From positions 2,239,501 to 2,303,500 of the forward strand of contig CM061100.1 of the NCBI GenBank assembly GCA_030770545.1: a stretch of 64,000 nt of DNA, read 5' to 3'. This document shows, piece after piece, positions 50,895-63,991 of the stretch; position 1 is the stretch's first letter, and each line of letters begins with the position of its first letter. The notes under the pieces are model-generated. The model saw only the letters and a program-made list of their open reading frames with translations, searched no databases and was not told where the DNA came from. The position numbers were made by a program, and so were the translations under genes. The DNA comes from Macropodus opercularis. Taxonomy: Eukaryota; Chordata; Actinopteri; Anabantiformes; Osphronemidae.

Positions 50895-52955
50895 GCATAT
50901 CTTCCGTTTTGTGCTTGGGAAAACCAGACGGTGACGCATCACGATGAACACACAGAACGACAACGTAAATAAATCTCCTCCAATCCAAAACCACATATGT
51001 TCTCGGAATCAGAGTCCACTATGATTCACGGGTGACAGAAGTTATTCCTTCTGCAAACACGGCAGCACGAGATCAGTTCGCTGAACTGAAACCTGTGAGG
51101 AGTGACCACAGTCGGCGCGACTGCAGAGAACACGAAGGCGTGTCAGTACCGTTCAGTTACGACTCCAGCCCTGAGCACAGTGACACTTGCTTTTCTACCT
51201 GATGACATTGCACCGCGTCTCTTACTGCAAATGCCTTCGAGCAAACACAATAAGTCGCCTCGACAATCTGCACATGACAGGACAACAATATCGTTGTATA
51301 CAACGGACATTTAGCCTTGAAGGGAAAACAGTCATTTGGCTGATGAGGATTATTCAAACCTCATCCTTCCAGGTTTCAAACTCAGCAGCTGCTAAACCTA
51401 AACACAAGCACTGGGGATACATTAAACTATTGTTATGAGGGTTGACAGAACACAACTGCCTTTCTAGATAATACAAGACATAATAGGGTGTCTGTAAAGG
51501 TTGACAAAACCCAGTACGCCCTGTGTGAAGAAAACAAGCCAGGTGGTATTTTAGGCCCAATTACCCATATGTTTGGGACAAGTGACCTTTCCCTGCTGGT
51601 GAACTGTCTGAATGTCCAGATACTGAAGCAACAGCAACCAGCCATCAAAAACGGTTTATTGAAGTGTTTATTCTTAGCCTTTCCCCAAAGGTTAGACTGA
51701 GCTCTCACTACCCAGCAGCCTTCCAACGCATGTCAAAGAGTAACGTGGGCCAAACGTGACACGCGACACGGAGCAGATGGCTGATGAGCTAAATTCATCA
51801 TTTCATCATTTTCCTTTTTATCTCCGATAAAATATGAGTGGCTGCCATCCCACCGTGACACAGTTGTCATCCTGTTGTCACTCTATTCCAAATGAGACTT
51901 TATAGCAGCATTTCATTCTGTGGTGGTTCATCTGGGTTTCAGAGGCAATTACCCAGCAAAGGGACACTGCAATCCTAGATCTGAACCATGCTACTTTCAT
52001 TAAATGGCGTATGTTCTCCTGTGGCCAGTAAACCACGCTGTTATGAATGACACTTCCTCACTGCCGTGGCACTAATTTCACACCATGCACGCGTCTGAGA
52101 ATTTTGTTTTACCGGTTCCAGTGTGTACAGAAGCATAAAAACACAGAAATGCATTAAATTGCTTGGTGGGACACATGTTTTCCCACCAGCTGTGGCTCAA
52201 TAGCCCATAATGCAGCGCAGGCACAAGACTCAACAGATCTGAGGTCCTCCTAACAAGAGCAGCTCGATATTCTGCCCCCAGCATCGCGGCTGTTGTTGCA
52301 TCTTTGCAGGAACTGAACAGACACGTGACGCGTGCTCTGCACTGTGACAATGCTTCTGGATGCTCGTCAAGTCGAGGCAGGCTTCACGAAGTTCCCTTAA
52401 AAAATCACTGATCAATTTTTTAACGCTGCGTCCCAGTTGCACTTTCACTGCTGTGCTTATGAAGCTTTTCACACTTGCAGCACTACAGGGGCAGAGAGCG
52501 CTGCTGATCAAAGCCAGACACCTTTACTGGGCCTTCATTTTTGCATGAATGGGGAGGTTCACAGGGGCAAGAAGCACAGATGTTGGAGATCAGGGATGTA
52601 GCGTAAGAGCAGCAGACTCCCACCGCCCCAGCCCTCATTTTAGAAGCACTGGCTAAAGGTTAATGCTTCACTACCTGCAGTGAAGATGGAGGCACAGGAA
52701 AGTAGAGCAGGGGGATCAAAGCTTTTAGGCCTGCATTTCTGTACATTTTAAATTCATACACTGCCTGTCTGTAAAATGATATCACATCCAGCCGCAGACT
52801 GAGAAATAAAAACACAGTATGTTTACTAAGCATAACTAGATCTGCTGTGTAAAGTTGGAAACCTAGCAAGAAATAATCAACTATGCACCTTTGGAAAAAC
52901 GAGTCCACGTACGTTTCCATATTTTAAGTATTTCCTTGACACCCAGCTCCATATT
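50895..52955. other. Intron 1 segment without recognised genes
   Basis: Frames at 51488-51700 (plus) and 52230-52511 (minus) have ordinary composition but no recognisable domain. No repeat family identified. Confidence 0.5.
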
Positions 52956-52959
52956 GCAG

Positions 52960-53100
52960 CTATTTTATCACACCTGCAGTATAATACTTGTCCATGTGGG
53001 TAAACCGCAACTGAAAGGCCACAACTCAGCAGCCAGAGTAATTGTGACCAAGCTAAAAAGATTCTGGTCACCTCCATGTCTGTTCCAGCGTCAGACACAG
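52960..53100 (+). mobile_element. Possible L2/Rex-type LINE reverse-transcriptase remnant
   Basis: The plus-strand reading PQLKGHNSAARVIVTKLKRF resembles the QLVQNSAARVLTxTxKxxH segment near the C-terminal end of L2-type LINE polymerases, and AACTCAGCAGCCAGAGTA fits the usual nucleotide spelling of that motif. The similarity is short and the rest of the domain is not visible, so it could be chance. Confidence 0.3.
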
Positions 53101-53129
53101 CTGTTCGTGTGTCACGTTGACGCCTGAAG

Positions 53130-53900
53130 GCCTCCGTCACACCTCACCTGCCCACTCATCACACCTGTTGTGCCAGTCTTCATACACGTGTTCCTTGTCT
53201 CCCTATTAGCCGTTCCCACCATACGCTCCTGGACGTTCAGTGTCTGCCTGGTGCAGCCTTTCTGTTCCTCTCAAGTCTTCTTCTGTCTGCATGAGCCCTT
53301 TTGTTTTCCCAGTGCACCACTTGTCAACGTGTGAAACTAAGTGTTTGCCCCATCAGCTCTTTGATTTAACAACAGGGACCAGAATAAACTGAAGAGCTCT
53401 GAGTCTAGGAACGTGAGACAACGTATATCATTATCTTTGACCCATTTGAGAAAAGAAACAAAACGCAGTGTGCTTGACTGTGTTCAGCCGGTCTAAGCGG
53501 GTTGGATGGTCACATCCTCATTAGCCTAATCATGTTCTCCCTCTGATACCATCACCTGACCCCTCCTGCCTCAATCACCTGTTTACCACCTGTGCCATCA
53601 ACCAGCCAGCAGCCGACGCTCGCCTGCCACCAGGTTGTTCACCCAGAAAACCCAAAGTGACTCGGCAGCACTCCTGTTGCTCGCCCTGATGCGTCCCTTC
53701 GTTTGCCCCGTTACTTCCTTTTTGGATCAGCTCCTTCGTGGACCCACTGGCTGGCGTGGAACTGGTTGTTGTGTTCGTCTGCCCTCATCTGCTAAGATCC
53801 ACTCTATTGCAAACTTCTACTGCACTTGCACAACAGTAGAAATGTTTTCACCACTTCTGTCACAAGAACCAGGTCAACTACGTAAATAAAACAAGACCCA
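53130..53900 (+). mobile_element. Possible degraded retroposon block(s) with AATAAA-type ends
   Basis: Two successive C/T-rich modules each begin with CTGCC/CACCTG-rich sequence and end with an AATAAA signal followed by a GAGTC or ACCC-AAATTC motif (about 53385-53405 and 53885-53900). This is the layout of 3' ends of several fish retroelements. No coding domain is visible. The call is by layout only. Confidence 0.25.
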
Positions 53901-56900
53901 AATTCAGTTTTGGTGTAGCAGCAGCACAGACAGATGTGAAGGGACTTTGAACCAGCTGGTTTCATTTTTCCAACTTCTGTGGAATAGTTTTTTTGGAATT
54001 CAATTTAATTAATGACTTGTTCTCATCCCACTCAGGTGAAGGCTACTACGCTAGTAGTGTCTAAAAATGTGTCCTAATGCTGAATCACTACTTTGCCTTA
54101 TGCTTCTTACCATCTCCATCACGCACAAGCATGATCCTCAATAATGAGGACAAGTAAGGAAAGGTCCAGCTGGTCAGAAAACTGATGAAGCCAATTATTT
54201 TTACTGGAATAAAAAGTGGGAGCAGATGTTCGGGAAATGAACTTTGCTCGCTGACTGCGTTGCCAGTATCTCTTTGCCTTCAGCCAGGTTTGACGCGTGA
54301 CAACAGGTTTTGTAGTTTAACATTCACTACAGCCACCTGTCGTTAAAAATATCGGCTCTGCGGAGATCAAGACAGACGCATAGAGCATGAAGATGCTTTC
54401 AGGCAACGTGTGTAATGTATGAGGTGATATAATGAATAAACCCTGCTTTACCACTGTGTTGTTGTACTGTACATAACCGGATGATATGATAATTGTTTTT
54501 GCTGGTGTTTCTGAAAGTGACGGTGCTAAACGCTTGATTATACGCGTTGCTTTGTTCACAACAGGTTCTGCGTCGTATTTTTATCCTGCAAACACGGCGA
54601 TACATCTTAGACGTAAAGCTAATTACAGATGGAAATAAATGCCCCCAAACTATTTTACCATTTGGAGACGTTCAAAATCTCAGCTTCAAGCAATAATAAA
54701 GTCTCTGCCTGATAGGACTTTGCACCACACAAGTGAACTTCCTCTTAGACATAACATCTCCTGCATGACTTTTCTCGGGGCTCGAGGTTTAGGTTTGTTT
54801 CTTCCTTCCCCACTTGCGGCTGCTTGCTGGACATGACTGGCCTCTACTTGTAAAAACACGCTTGGGCTTCTTGGACTAAGATTTAATGGTGCACAGAAAA
54901 ACTTCCCTTCAGCCTTTTTGTCTGTGTCAAACTCTGCACATATTATTCTGTACGTAAGTACTAATTGCAGATTAATCTATTTATCCCCCCAAAACAATTC
55001 AAAAGAAGATAGAACTGAAGTAAAAGGGCAACAGTCAGGTATTTTGCTGAATGAATTAATTTAATGGTAAACTTAAGGTGATGATCTATGAACATGATGT
55101 TTTATTAACCAGTTTTGTAAGTGAATATTTGAGTTATGTGCTTTTGCAACTTGTTTTTTATATATAGTATGAGGCAACCTTATTAAAGGTTTTTGCAATA
55201 TTACATGATTTTTGTATCATAATTCCCAGCGTGTCTGTTTAAATGCCGCCATGTCCAATGAACGCTGCACTGAACTGCGCCCTTTATCTGCTTGGTGCAC
55301 ATTTGCATTACAAAGGTTTCTACAATAATCAAATCCTATTTTACATATAAAACCTTACTCAGTAAGGATAACAATAACCAACATAAATTAAGATGAATTG
55401 GTGATAATATAGGATGAAAAGACAGAAAGGAAGAGACTCAGAAAAATCAATAGTACCCACAAACACCCTGAATCATTCGGGCTCTAGGGAGCACACGAGA
55501 AGTTGGAAATGCTAAGATACAAAAGATTATGACTGGGGCAGTCATGAGCGTACAGGTAATTCATCTTGCTTCGATAACCAAATAAACAAAACATTAAAAG
55601 ACGCATCTATACTCTGCAGCACACGGTATATTTTTAGTCTGCACCAACAGCGAGAACAAGAGAGCCTGTAAAATATGCATCTCTGTCACTCCCTGTTTTA
55701 CACAGAATCTCACAGTAGGGTCCTGCTGCCACCACATCAGTATGTGAGTAAGGAAACACAGTCACTCCTGTCAGTTATCAAACCTACATAGCAATGCAAT
55801 ATGTTCCAGCAAGTGCAAATGGGTTTCTGTAATAAAGTGACACACAAAGAACAATGGACGTGTGCGAAAATGTGCCTGTATTCAGTACGGTGGAGAGTAA
55901 GAGGTGGAATCATGTTAAACCCGACCGTAAAAGTCAAAGCAGCACTTCCCAACGTCACACTGAAACTAAAGCTCTGTGTTAATGATGGAACAATAAAATG
56001 TCCCAATAAAATTTTAGAACCACCTGTAAAAGTAAAATAAAGTAAGATTTTCACAAGGCTTCCTCATATTCTCATCCTGAGTCATAGCACAGCAATCAAG
56101 CCTCGCTTGCAGGTGGCGTAAGAAGCAACCGACCCGGCAGCAATGATTCCCCAGCAGGTATCGAGCTGAATGTACTGCAGTCTCATTCAGTGCATACAAC
56201 GCAGCTCAGACACCAGGACGGGGAGGAGACGGCGTTTACGCTTAGTCTTCCCGTGTCAGACCAGAGAGGATTCCTTTGAGGTGGGTTACAAGCTCTCCAG
56301 TTTACGCCCCGTCTCCGTTAGCTTTGAACAGCAACCGTGCCGTTACTGTGGGTTATCAGGCACCTTGTAGGTCAGCAGACAGGGAGCCGGGTGTCAGCGG
56401 TGAATTCCCTGCACTCCACGGACAACAAGGACACAACACAGACTAAATCCAGCAAAGACAAATAAAGATATACCGGCACTCAGATAATGTACTCAAGGAG
56501 ACTAATCTTTTGTAAAGGTCAAGAGTCAGCTGGTCCGTCTTAGGTGTGTAACACTGTAATGACTGCAGAAGCAGCAGCACCAGTTATAAATATACCGTTG
56601 TGACTTTTTCCTCTGCGTTTGATGGCATTCATAGGCTGAGACTAGGAGGGGCTACGTTATCGACTGCTATGGATCAGGACCACTCCAGCCTGTAGGCTAT
56701 TAGGAGAGCCAGCAGTTCAGGCTCCAGCCCTGCCGTCGCTTAATTGGTCCCCTCAGAAGCCCAGCGCACACAAACTTCACAATCACGCTGGAAGATTATG
56801 CCGAGGAGCAAAGAGAATCCCCGCGCGCAAAGCCGCTTGGCATCGATTAGCTCACTCTATCACCTCGGTTTGTTCATTTTTTTCCCCTCTTCTCTTATTT

Positions 56901-59900
56901 CTTCTCACCTGCAGATGATAATCAGCCGCGGTGGTCTTTGAGTAAACCGTACAAGTTGAGATAAAGGAGTAGACAGAGGAGAAAACGCCTGGAACAAATG
57001 GGAGATGACTCAGGACTGCCTACTGGGTAATTGGGTTTTATCCTCTCATTTTATCAGGCCTTGTTTTGGATTACAGCTGTACGACACACACACACTCATC
57101 CACATATACACGGGAAAAGAAGGATACCTTGACATTAGCAGATCTCAAGATAAGTAGAAGTGGGCGAGTGCGATTGTTGCTGCAGTCTCATTATGATACT
57201 CCACAAAAGAAACGCTTGGCAATTTTCTGTGCAGCTTTTCACTGTCGTCAAATCTCGTATCAAGGTATCGGATACAGTCGGTAAACACGGCGCACGCAAA
57301 AAAATGTCAACACGAGACGCCGCCGCACAATAGCTTGTCTTTCCCCCATTTCCACATTCTAATTCAAGTTGTGTTCATTTCAACCTGACATTTCAATTTC
57401 AGATGCTTCTACAATTCGGTGCTTTGAATATGGCTCTTGTCAGTACATGTGTAGACTCTGCTTGGAGACCACGACAGGCTGACAATTGCAGGAGTCATCC
57501 AGCAGAAATACTGTATATTTATTACCTTCCTATCATCGGCGGTGACTTTCAGCAACAAAATGAGATTACAAAAGCCATTTATGGCAACTGAACCACGCGA
57601 GCACTTTCACCGTGTCACGTTTCATCTTAAGCATTTAATTAATGGGTTTTTATCCAGTTCTAACAAAGGCTAAGTAATCAGATATCCTGTTCAGTCGTTA
57701 CTGTGCGAGGCGAGCCAGCAGCAAGACGGGTTGTGGAGTCGTTTCTGAAAACACTCCACTCACCGCGGTGATCGTAGTAACGTACCGTAACAGCCAGTGC
57801 AACAATATGGCTGCTTAATTAATAGTTTAATATTTTAAAACGTAGCTTGGAGGCACACCATGAGCAATTTAGAGGCTACGCAGAGATACATTTGCTGTTG
57901 CCTTTGGTGTCTTCTGACAAGTAGTTTATTTTAATAAAGAGATGACACTAGTATGAATTATTAAAACCCCAAATAAATGAAAATGCAGCATATATGAGCC
58001 CTGGATTCCGACTAGATGCTGCTGTATATGTGCTTCAACTCGCACCGTGACTTGGTCTAAAGCAGCTAAGATGAAACGAAGCAGAAATAAGCGAAGCTAT
58101 TTATTGATTGTTCTGTCTGTGAGGTGAAACAAAAGGAGTCTTTAAATGAATGTCGCCCCATGGATGCACAGAATAGATGTTATCAGTCTTAATGACTAAG
58201 GGCCGTCCATGGCTGAGAGGGGTCTGATCAAGGTTACACGTGAGGGCAGAAGAGAAGGCCCAACCTGTGAACAGATAAACACTTAAACTATTCAACTTTC
58301 TTAATATGGAAAGAAATTCAACACTGACCTCAAAGAATGTAAATATATTTTGTGTCCATATTTTTTCCCCACATTGTGTTAATTCATTCTCATTTAAATG
58401 TAAATCAGCCGCACAAATAGAATTTTGAGTTCCTCATACAAATTCATATTAAACAAATGTGACCAACCAGCAGGCAAAGACCACAGGAGGTCAAGCGGCG
58501 AACACACCAAGAAGAACGTGGACAAGGGCAATAAGTCACCTAGAATTGGTGGAAAAGGAAGAAACTACGTAGTGTGACGCTATAAGAGTAAAACTTTAGC
58601 AAGGTGACATGACCTTTTACAGGCCAGGAGGGAAAAGAGTCATGACAAAAAAGACAAAGAAAGTAGGTGCAGTTTAAAACAGCTCCTCCAGCCAAACAGG
58701 GTGATGACATCCTGCACTGAAGATGTAGCTGAGTTGCAAACTTCCAGCTGCTTCCCATTCATGGATGCAGTGCATCGTCTTACGGAGGAGAACTGTGTAG
58801 TCTTTGAATACGGTTGCTTTTCAAATCAGACGCTGCTGTTTGCTGCGATGTCTTAACAGCTTTTATTAAAAGTCTTCCTGCTTCTCACGGATGACTTTGA
58901 CTTCAAAACTGACCAATGCCAACCAGCAGGCTTCTTGTTTTTCACTTGGCGATCATTTATCAATTTGTTAAATCTGGACTGCTCTTGAACGTCGTGTGTT
59001 TGAATTCACCGGCGTGCTTTGTATTTGCCGTGTTTGGCTTAGGACGTCTTGAAGACAGTGCTTCTGAATCTGCTGCCTTTGTCTGCAGGACTGAGGATTT
59101 CAGCTGAGAAAAATCACAGGCTCCATCTTCAAAGGCCTGTGGAAAGGAATACCACCGTCTGCTTTCTTCCATGAATGACAGCGCTTTGTTGGTTTTACTA
59201 CATGTGGTCACACATGACTACAGAGAGGTATTAGGTAGGCTTCATACGCCAACAGGGGCTGTTAAACCCCATCCTGCATCCCTGACGCTCACAAAGGCAC
59301 CGAATAGCCATTGAGGGCAGACACGGCTGCATGAAATATATCCAGGCATAGTCCTTTTCTGTAGCTCGGGGTGTCATCGGAATTTGTTTGCTAGAGGAAG
59401 AGCCAACCTCACTCGAATTCCCAAGATGACGAATGTCTCGATGTAAGAAACGGTGGGGTGCTGCCCAAACAGCCTCCCAACCACTAACCGACCGCTTCGC
59501 GCTTGCGCCGCGTTCATGAGCCAGAGACGAAGCCAGAATAACGAACAGGATCGCAACTCACCGCCAACGCCAACAATCTGCACAGTGCATGCATTCAGGT
59601 GATGGGTTTGCACGTGGAGGCCTTCGGACCTGCATCACCGCGCCCTGCCGGTCTCGTAGCAGGGACTTTTTGACGGCTGTGTTGAAGACTGAACTCGCAC
59701 CCACGCCCCCTGCTATGGATTGATGCAGTTCCAGTGAATTTTACATCAATATTGTTGTGTTGTGTGCTTCCGATAAACCCTGTGAGCGAGAATATCAAGC
59801 AGATAGAGAAAAACCTTCATGGAGTTGTCTGAATGTCTTTTGCATTTACTTCATCATATTCTCTCACTCAAAATGCGAAAAGCATGTCAAAACACTGTAG

Positions 59901-62900
59901 CACGCGTACACGTCAACAAATACTGAAACTCCACTTTAATCTAAAGTCATTAAATATGTATTTGCTTTTCATTACTCCTAAAATGAATTCATCAGGGAGA
60001 GCAGTGACAGGTGCTCGCTACTGCTGACAAACTGCTGTGGCCTAACTGATAACATGAGATATTTCGGTATTCTGCACCAACTCCTCCATCCGTCTCTCTC
60101 GCTTAGCTTTTTCCTCGAACGCTCCCCTCGCTCCGTCTCTTCAAGCACGGCTCCCGTTTCTCCTTCAGTCAGGTGAGTTGAGAAATGATACCACAACCAA
60201 ACATTTGTCACTGCAACAATCCACCGAAACTAAATTACACTGAAAGGAATTGCGAGGGAGGAGTGAACGACAAGAATCGACAGGGCATTTGTGAAATAAA
60301 AGCGCTTAGGAGGAAACAAAAGTGCGACTCGTACAGTAGGTACAGGCAGGGAGCTGAGGGAGGGGGGCGTGAAGAGTGTTTGGCATTGAAGTGAATGGTG
60401 CACGGTGTGAATCTTGCCTTTGTGGCGATGCCCTTGAGCTAGCCATTGAGGCATTCAGTGGTGTATTGTGGATGGGCAGTTATCTTCAAGGCTTCCCTTT
60501 CAGTGTTATTACAAAACACATGACAGCAACGCTAGCGCTCACTGAGCAGAAAGCCTCAAGGCTGTGGAGACAAGGTTGGAAGGCAAATGTGCAGGAGACG
60601 AGTGGAACGGCAGCATTTGACATCCTGTCATTGTGTTCGCATGGGGCCCTACAGACCATGTAAGGTGGTCATGACATTACATCAACGCCTGCGATGGCCG
60701 ATGAAATATCTCATTTTAATACAGCCAATCACATACCAGCTCTTTAACCACCTAACCTTGCAAATTCTGCACCACTGCTGTCTTTGCAATCATTTCGCTG
60801 TATTCCGTTGAAAATGTGTTTTGGTTTCTTTGTGGCATGCTATGCTTCAACCTTCAGCATTTGGAATTTCCAAAAACCCGCAGACTGTTCTTGCTGCCCC
60901 GATTCAAAAACAATCCAACCCCGGAAAAACGTCGTCTGGCAATTTCGCCTCCACAAAAACAAAGAGAACAGGAAATCCCGCTCGCTCTGGGTGGACGTCG
61001 CAGTCTGCACCATTAGTTGGCAGCTAAGGGTTGCACACACTGGGTGACTGTGATTAGGCCATGATTTCATCCATTCAGTAAGTAATAAATAAATTGGGGA
61101 TAAAAAAAATATTTTGACAATCCTCCAGTGGAGAGAATACATCATCGTCTTAAAAAAGAAACGTGATTTCAAGGTAGAGCGAGGACCATCGGTCTGCACC
61201 GTACATAACCACAAAGGAATCGAGCAGACATTTGAAGCCGCATCAACAGATTTACAATGGAAGCATTGTTGTTATTGGAGCAAACAAAAAGGATTCTGCT
61301 CCAATCAATCCTGCCTCTCCCGGGAATGTTGTGTACAGAAGCTTATATATTGAAGCCAAACAGTCTCAATGTCCCATAGAAAGAAAACAAACAATAGTCA
61401 CTCGATTACTACCTCTGCTCAATTCAACTTAATCCTTCATCACACCTTGTTATTATGATGAGTGCTAAGTACAAGCTGAAATCATTTCCTTTGAAAAAAC
61501 GTCCTAATTGTTTCCATATATTTCATATTGTGGCTTATTGCTTTTCCTTTGGGACAATATTTCTTCCACTTGTTTGTGTACTGGAGCTTAGTCAGGGGAC
61601 AGAAATGAGTTCCCTTTGAATAACGCAAGCATAAAACTGGCCAGTATGACCACGATGTGATCTCCCGCAGAACAGAAGCAACTGGAGACACCAGCTGAAC
61701 TGTGCTCGTGAACCCATCCCATGCGAAATGTCAGCTAAAATCAAAGTTGGGGGTTGAGAACGAGTCTGGCAGTCATTCGTAGGGGTGCGGGTAAGTAAAA
61801 CATGGCAGGGATGACTCCGTTGCCCTTTATTCCCCTTTCTGTATTTCTCCCGTTTCATTACTGATGCCACACTCAAGCTGGGATGTGTTTTTAGCAGCAG
61901 GAGGTAGAACGAGCCACACGGGCAGCAGCTCCACAAACGTATTGAGTTTTTATTAAAGTAAGAAAACTAAAATTACTCAGGCTGGCGTGTTCTTCATGAC
62001 ATCGTTTGATTTTATGATCTAGGGTCATGACGTCACAGGTTTATCCTGAACTCACATTTAAAATAATAAATAAATAGTGTCATTATTATTATTATAATAA
62101 CATGGAGACTAAGCAGTTCCATAATTTTATTCACCAAAAGCCCAAAACGTCTGTCACAGCTCTAAAAGTAGGTCACAAATGTGTGTTGTACTTTAAAGGC
62201 TGGGCTCTTTTACTTTATTTATATGTTTGTCGTGTAATTGTTTCTTGCGGCGCTGTTCTCATAACCACTGCAACAACACCGCGCTTAATGTTTGTGTCTT
62301 TTTCTTTGTGTTTTTTTTATTTTTTTTATTTTGTTATTTCCACTGCTGCGGCTCTCAAAAATTTCATCAACCCAATCTCATCCCTGAATCCACCTGTAGT
62401 CACTGATTCTAGGTCTCTGCTTTGGGCTACGTTTTTCATCTGCTCCCTCTCTTCTAAGCTTTAAATTGTCTGCTTGCAGGTGACTGATGAGTCGCCGCTC
62501 CTTGCGAGATAAAAAGAATAAATTTGGATCACTGAATTACAACCTGGCTTCTAATTGTCAGACACTGTGTGCGTGTCAGGAAGCTACGTTTTTATTTCAG
62601 CTGTGCTCCATAGCTTGGCCTCACCTTTTCCATTGTTCAGTCTGTTTTTGTGGAGTCTGCCTTTTCTATGTCATCTAATAAAGCATTTGACCGGTGACAT
62701 ACATATTATTGCACAACGTACATATTTATTTTCCAGGCCTGCACTGAGACGTACTGTAGCCAATGCAGATGTCACTTTAAAGCCTGGCGAATGTATTACA
62801 ACATACAGCTTATGAAAACTGCTTATTGCATGATCAAGCATCATTTGCTTTCATGCGTTGTGTTGTTTGTGCCAGGCATAGGTCAGTCCTTTCAAATACT

Positions 62901-63659
62901 ACGCAGCATTTCACATGGAAATGAAGCCATGGTGCAAATGCAGGCTGTGTAAATACAATGTACAGCCAGTTCTGAAAGGTTATATTCAGCGCACCAAGCT
63001 TTAAAGAATTACAAATACCCTCCTGATCCCGACATGCAAAGTTGCCCTGAAGATACATATGCTTAATCTAATATTTATGTTATTCAGTTTTCAAAGTTGA
63101 GGCTAATTTCACAAGTTTGGATGCAGAAAATGGAAAGCTTGAGGCTACTTAAGGAATTGAATTGCAGATGGATGATTGCTGCCCTGCTACGGGAGCTAAA
63201 TGGTTGTCAATAAGTCACGAATTCAGCAGGAAAGGGGTTTGACACTTGATTGTTCATAGCCTCAGTGTTTGTTCGGGCGTTTATCTGGGAAATTAATCAC
63301 ATTTGTGCCTCACAAAGCAAACCCTTCACAGACAGCGAGTCTTTTGACATAAGCTTTAAAGAAGTCAGCCAGCAAACCCTGCAGAATCACACCGAAAAGC
63401 CACCCGCGTCCATTAGAAGCTGCACATGAACGTCCGTCATCACCACAGATCCCCGACCTGGGTTTGTGTGAAACAGCAGCACAGGCTCCAGTCACGTCAG
63501 TCAGGCCACGGTGCAGCTGCTCCGGCCCCAAAAGCACAACTTCTGCAGCGCAGAGGCGTCTGGACCACGAGCACACGTTTGACCAAGAGCTTCGCTTTCA
63601 TCCAGCTCTGCGGAATTTGGATCAGTTTTGACTTTTGAATTAATTAAATAAGAACAAAA
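53901..63659. other. Intron 1 segment without recognised genes
   Basis: AT-rich, apparently unique sequence (notably 54950-55450, 57780-58000 and 58300-58450), an ATT-type simple run at 62080-62100 and a T-rich run at 62297-62335. The gene-proximal part (63000-63660) leads into the CpG-rich exon 1 region. No gene, RNA or mobile element recognised. Confidence 0.55.
62080..62100 (+). repeat. Short (ATT)n simple repeat
   Basis: Five to six ATT/ATA units in an AT-rich context, adjoining AATAAATAAATAG just upstream. Confidence 0.8.
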
Positions 63660-63870
63660 CACACCTCAGTCGGCGCGTGGCGCATTCCACATACAATGAG
63701 ACGCGTACTTTTGTTTAGTCACGCGCGCACTGAAAGCCGCTCGCGCAAAATCACTTTTCACCACAAGAGCAATGCCCGTCGACGCGCGCGCACACACTCA
63801 CGCGTCCAGGTCTGACCCCCCTGGGACGCTCCGCGTGTACCTTCACCTCATGAGAGAGTGTCCGCGTGCG

Positions 63871-63876
63871 GCTTAC
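63871..63876 (-). other. 5' splice site of unc5d intron 1
   Basis: Exon 1 ends GAGAG and is followed by GTAAGC, a strong U1-type donor. Using it leaves one base (G) of a split glycine codon, which exactly complements the GT that opens exon 2. Confidence 0.85.
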
Positions 63877-63991
63877 CTCTCGCCAGGGTGGCCGGGACTC
63901 GCCAACACCCGAGGAGCACCGAGACGGCAAAAGTCAAGTAGCATCCTCCCCAAAAGTGTCCCATCACTGCGCTGCCGTCCTCCCTCCCCAT
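63877..63991 (-). CDS. unc5d: UNC5D-like netrin receptor, coding exon 1 (signal peptide)
   Basis: This is the first coding exon of an UNC5-family netrin receptor, a single-pass membrane protein that mediates axon repulsion and dependence-receptor signalling. Read on the minus strand, it gives 38 codons plus one base. A hydrophobic core (residues about 15-30, including CYLTFAVSVLLGC) is followed by small residues (PATLARG), as expected for a cleaved signal peptide. The exon ends in GCGAGAG followed by the donor GTAAGC, leaving phase 1. This fits exactly the two-base partial codon that opens exon 2, so residue 39 is Gly. I chose the ATG at 63991 because the protein then begins MGR, as I recall for mammalian UNC5D, and reading through is open. 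A second in-frame ATG at 63964 (residue 10) has G at -3 and G at +4, a better initiation context, and could be the real start. Only 9 bases of upstream sequence are present. The exon was identified through its link to exon 2; signal-peptide sequence alone is not diagnostic. Confidence 0.8.

Larger units (their letters stand above)
6251..63876 (-). other. unc5d intron 1 (57,626 bases)
   Basis: The intron joins exon 1 (donor GTAAGC) to exon 2 (acceptor CTCAG) in phase 1. Long first introns are usual for vertebrate UNC5 genes, and for mammalian UNC5D in particular. No open frame inside looks like an additional UNC5 exon: I looked for the Ig (WCQC), thrombospondin (WSxW/CSxxC) and TM signatures among the long frames on the minus strand and saw none. 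This is expected, because exon 2 already follows the signal-peptide exon in the protein. Confidence 0.85.

Noticed and set aside
55801..56040. 79-codon Lys/Val-rich plus-strand frame
   Set aside because: Cys spacing does not fit a zinc finger, and no splice borders or family match were found.
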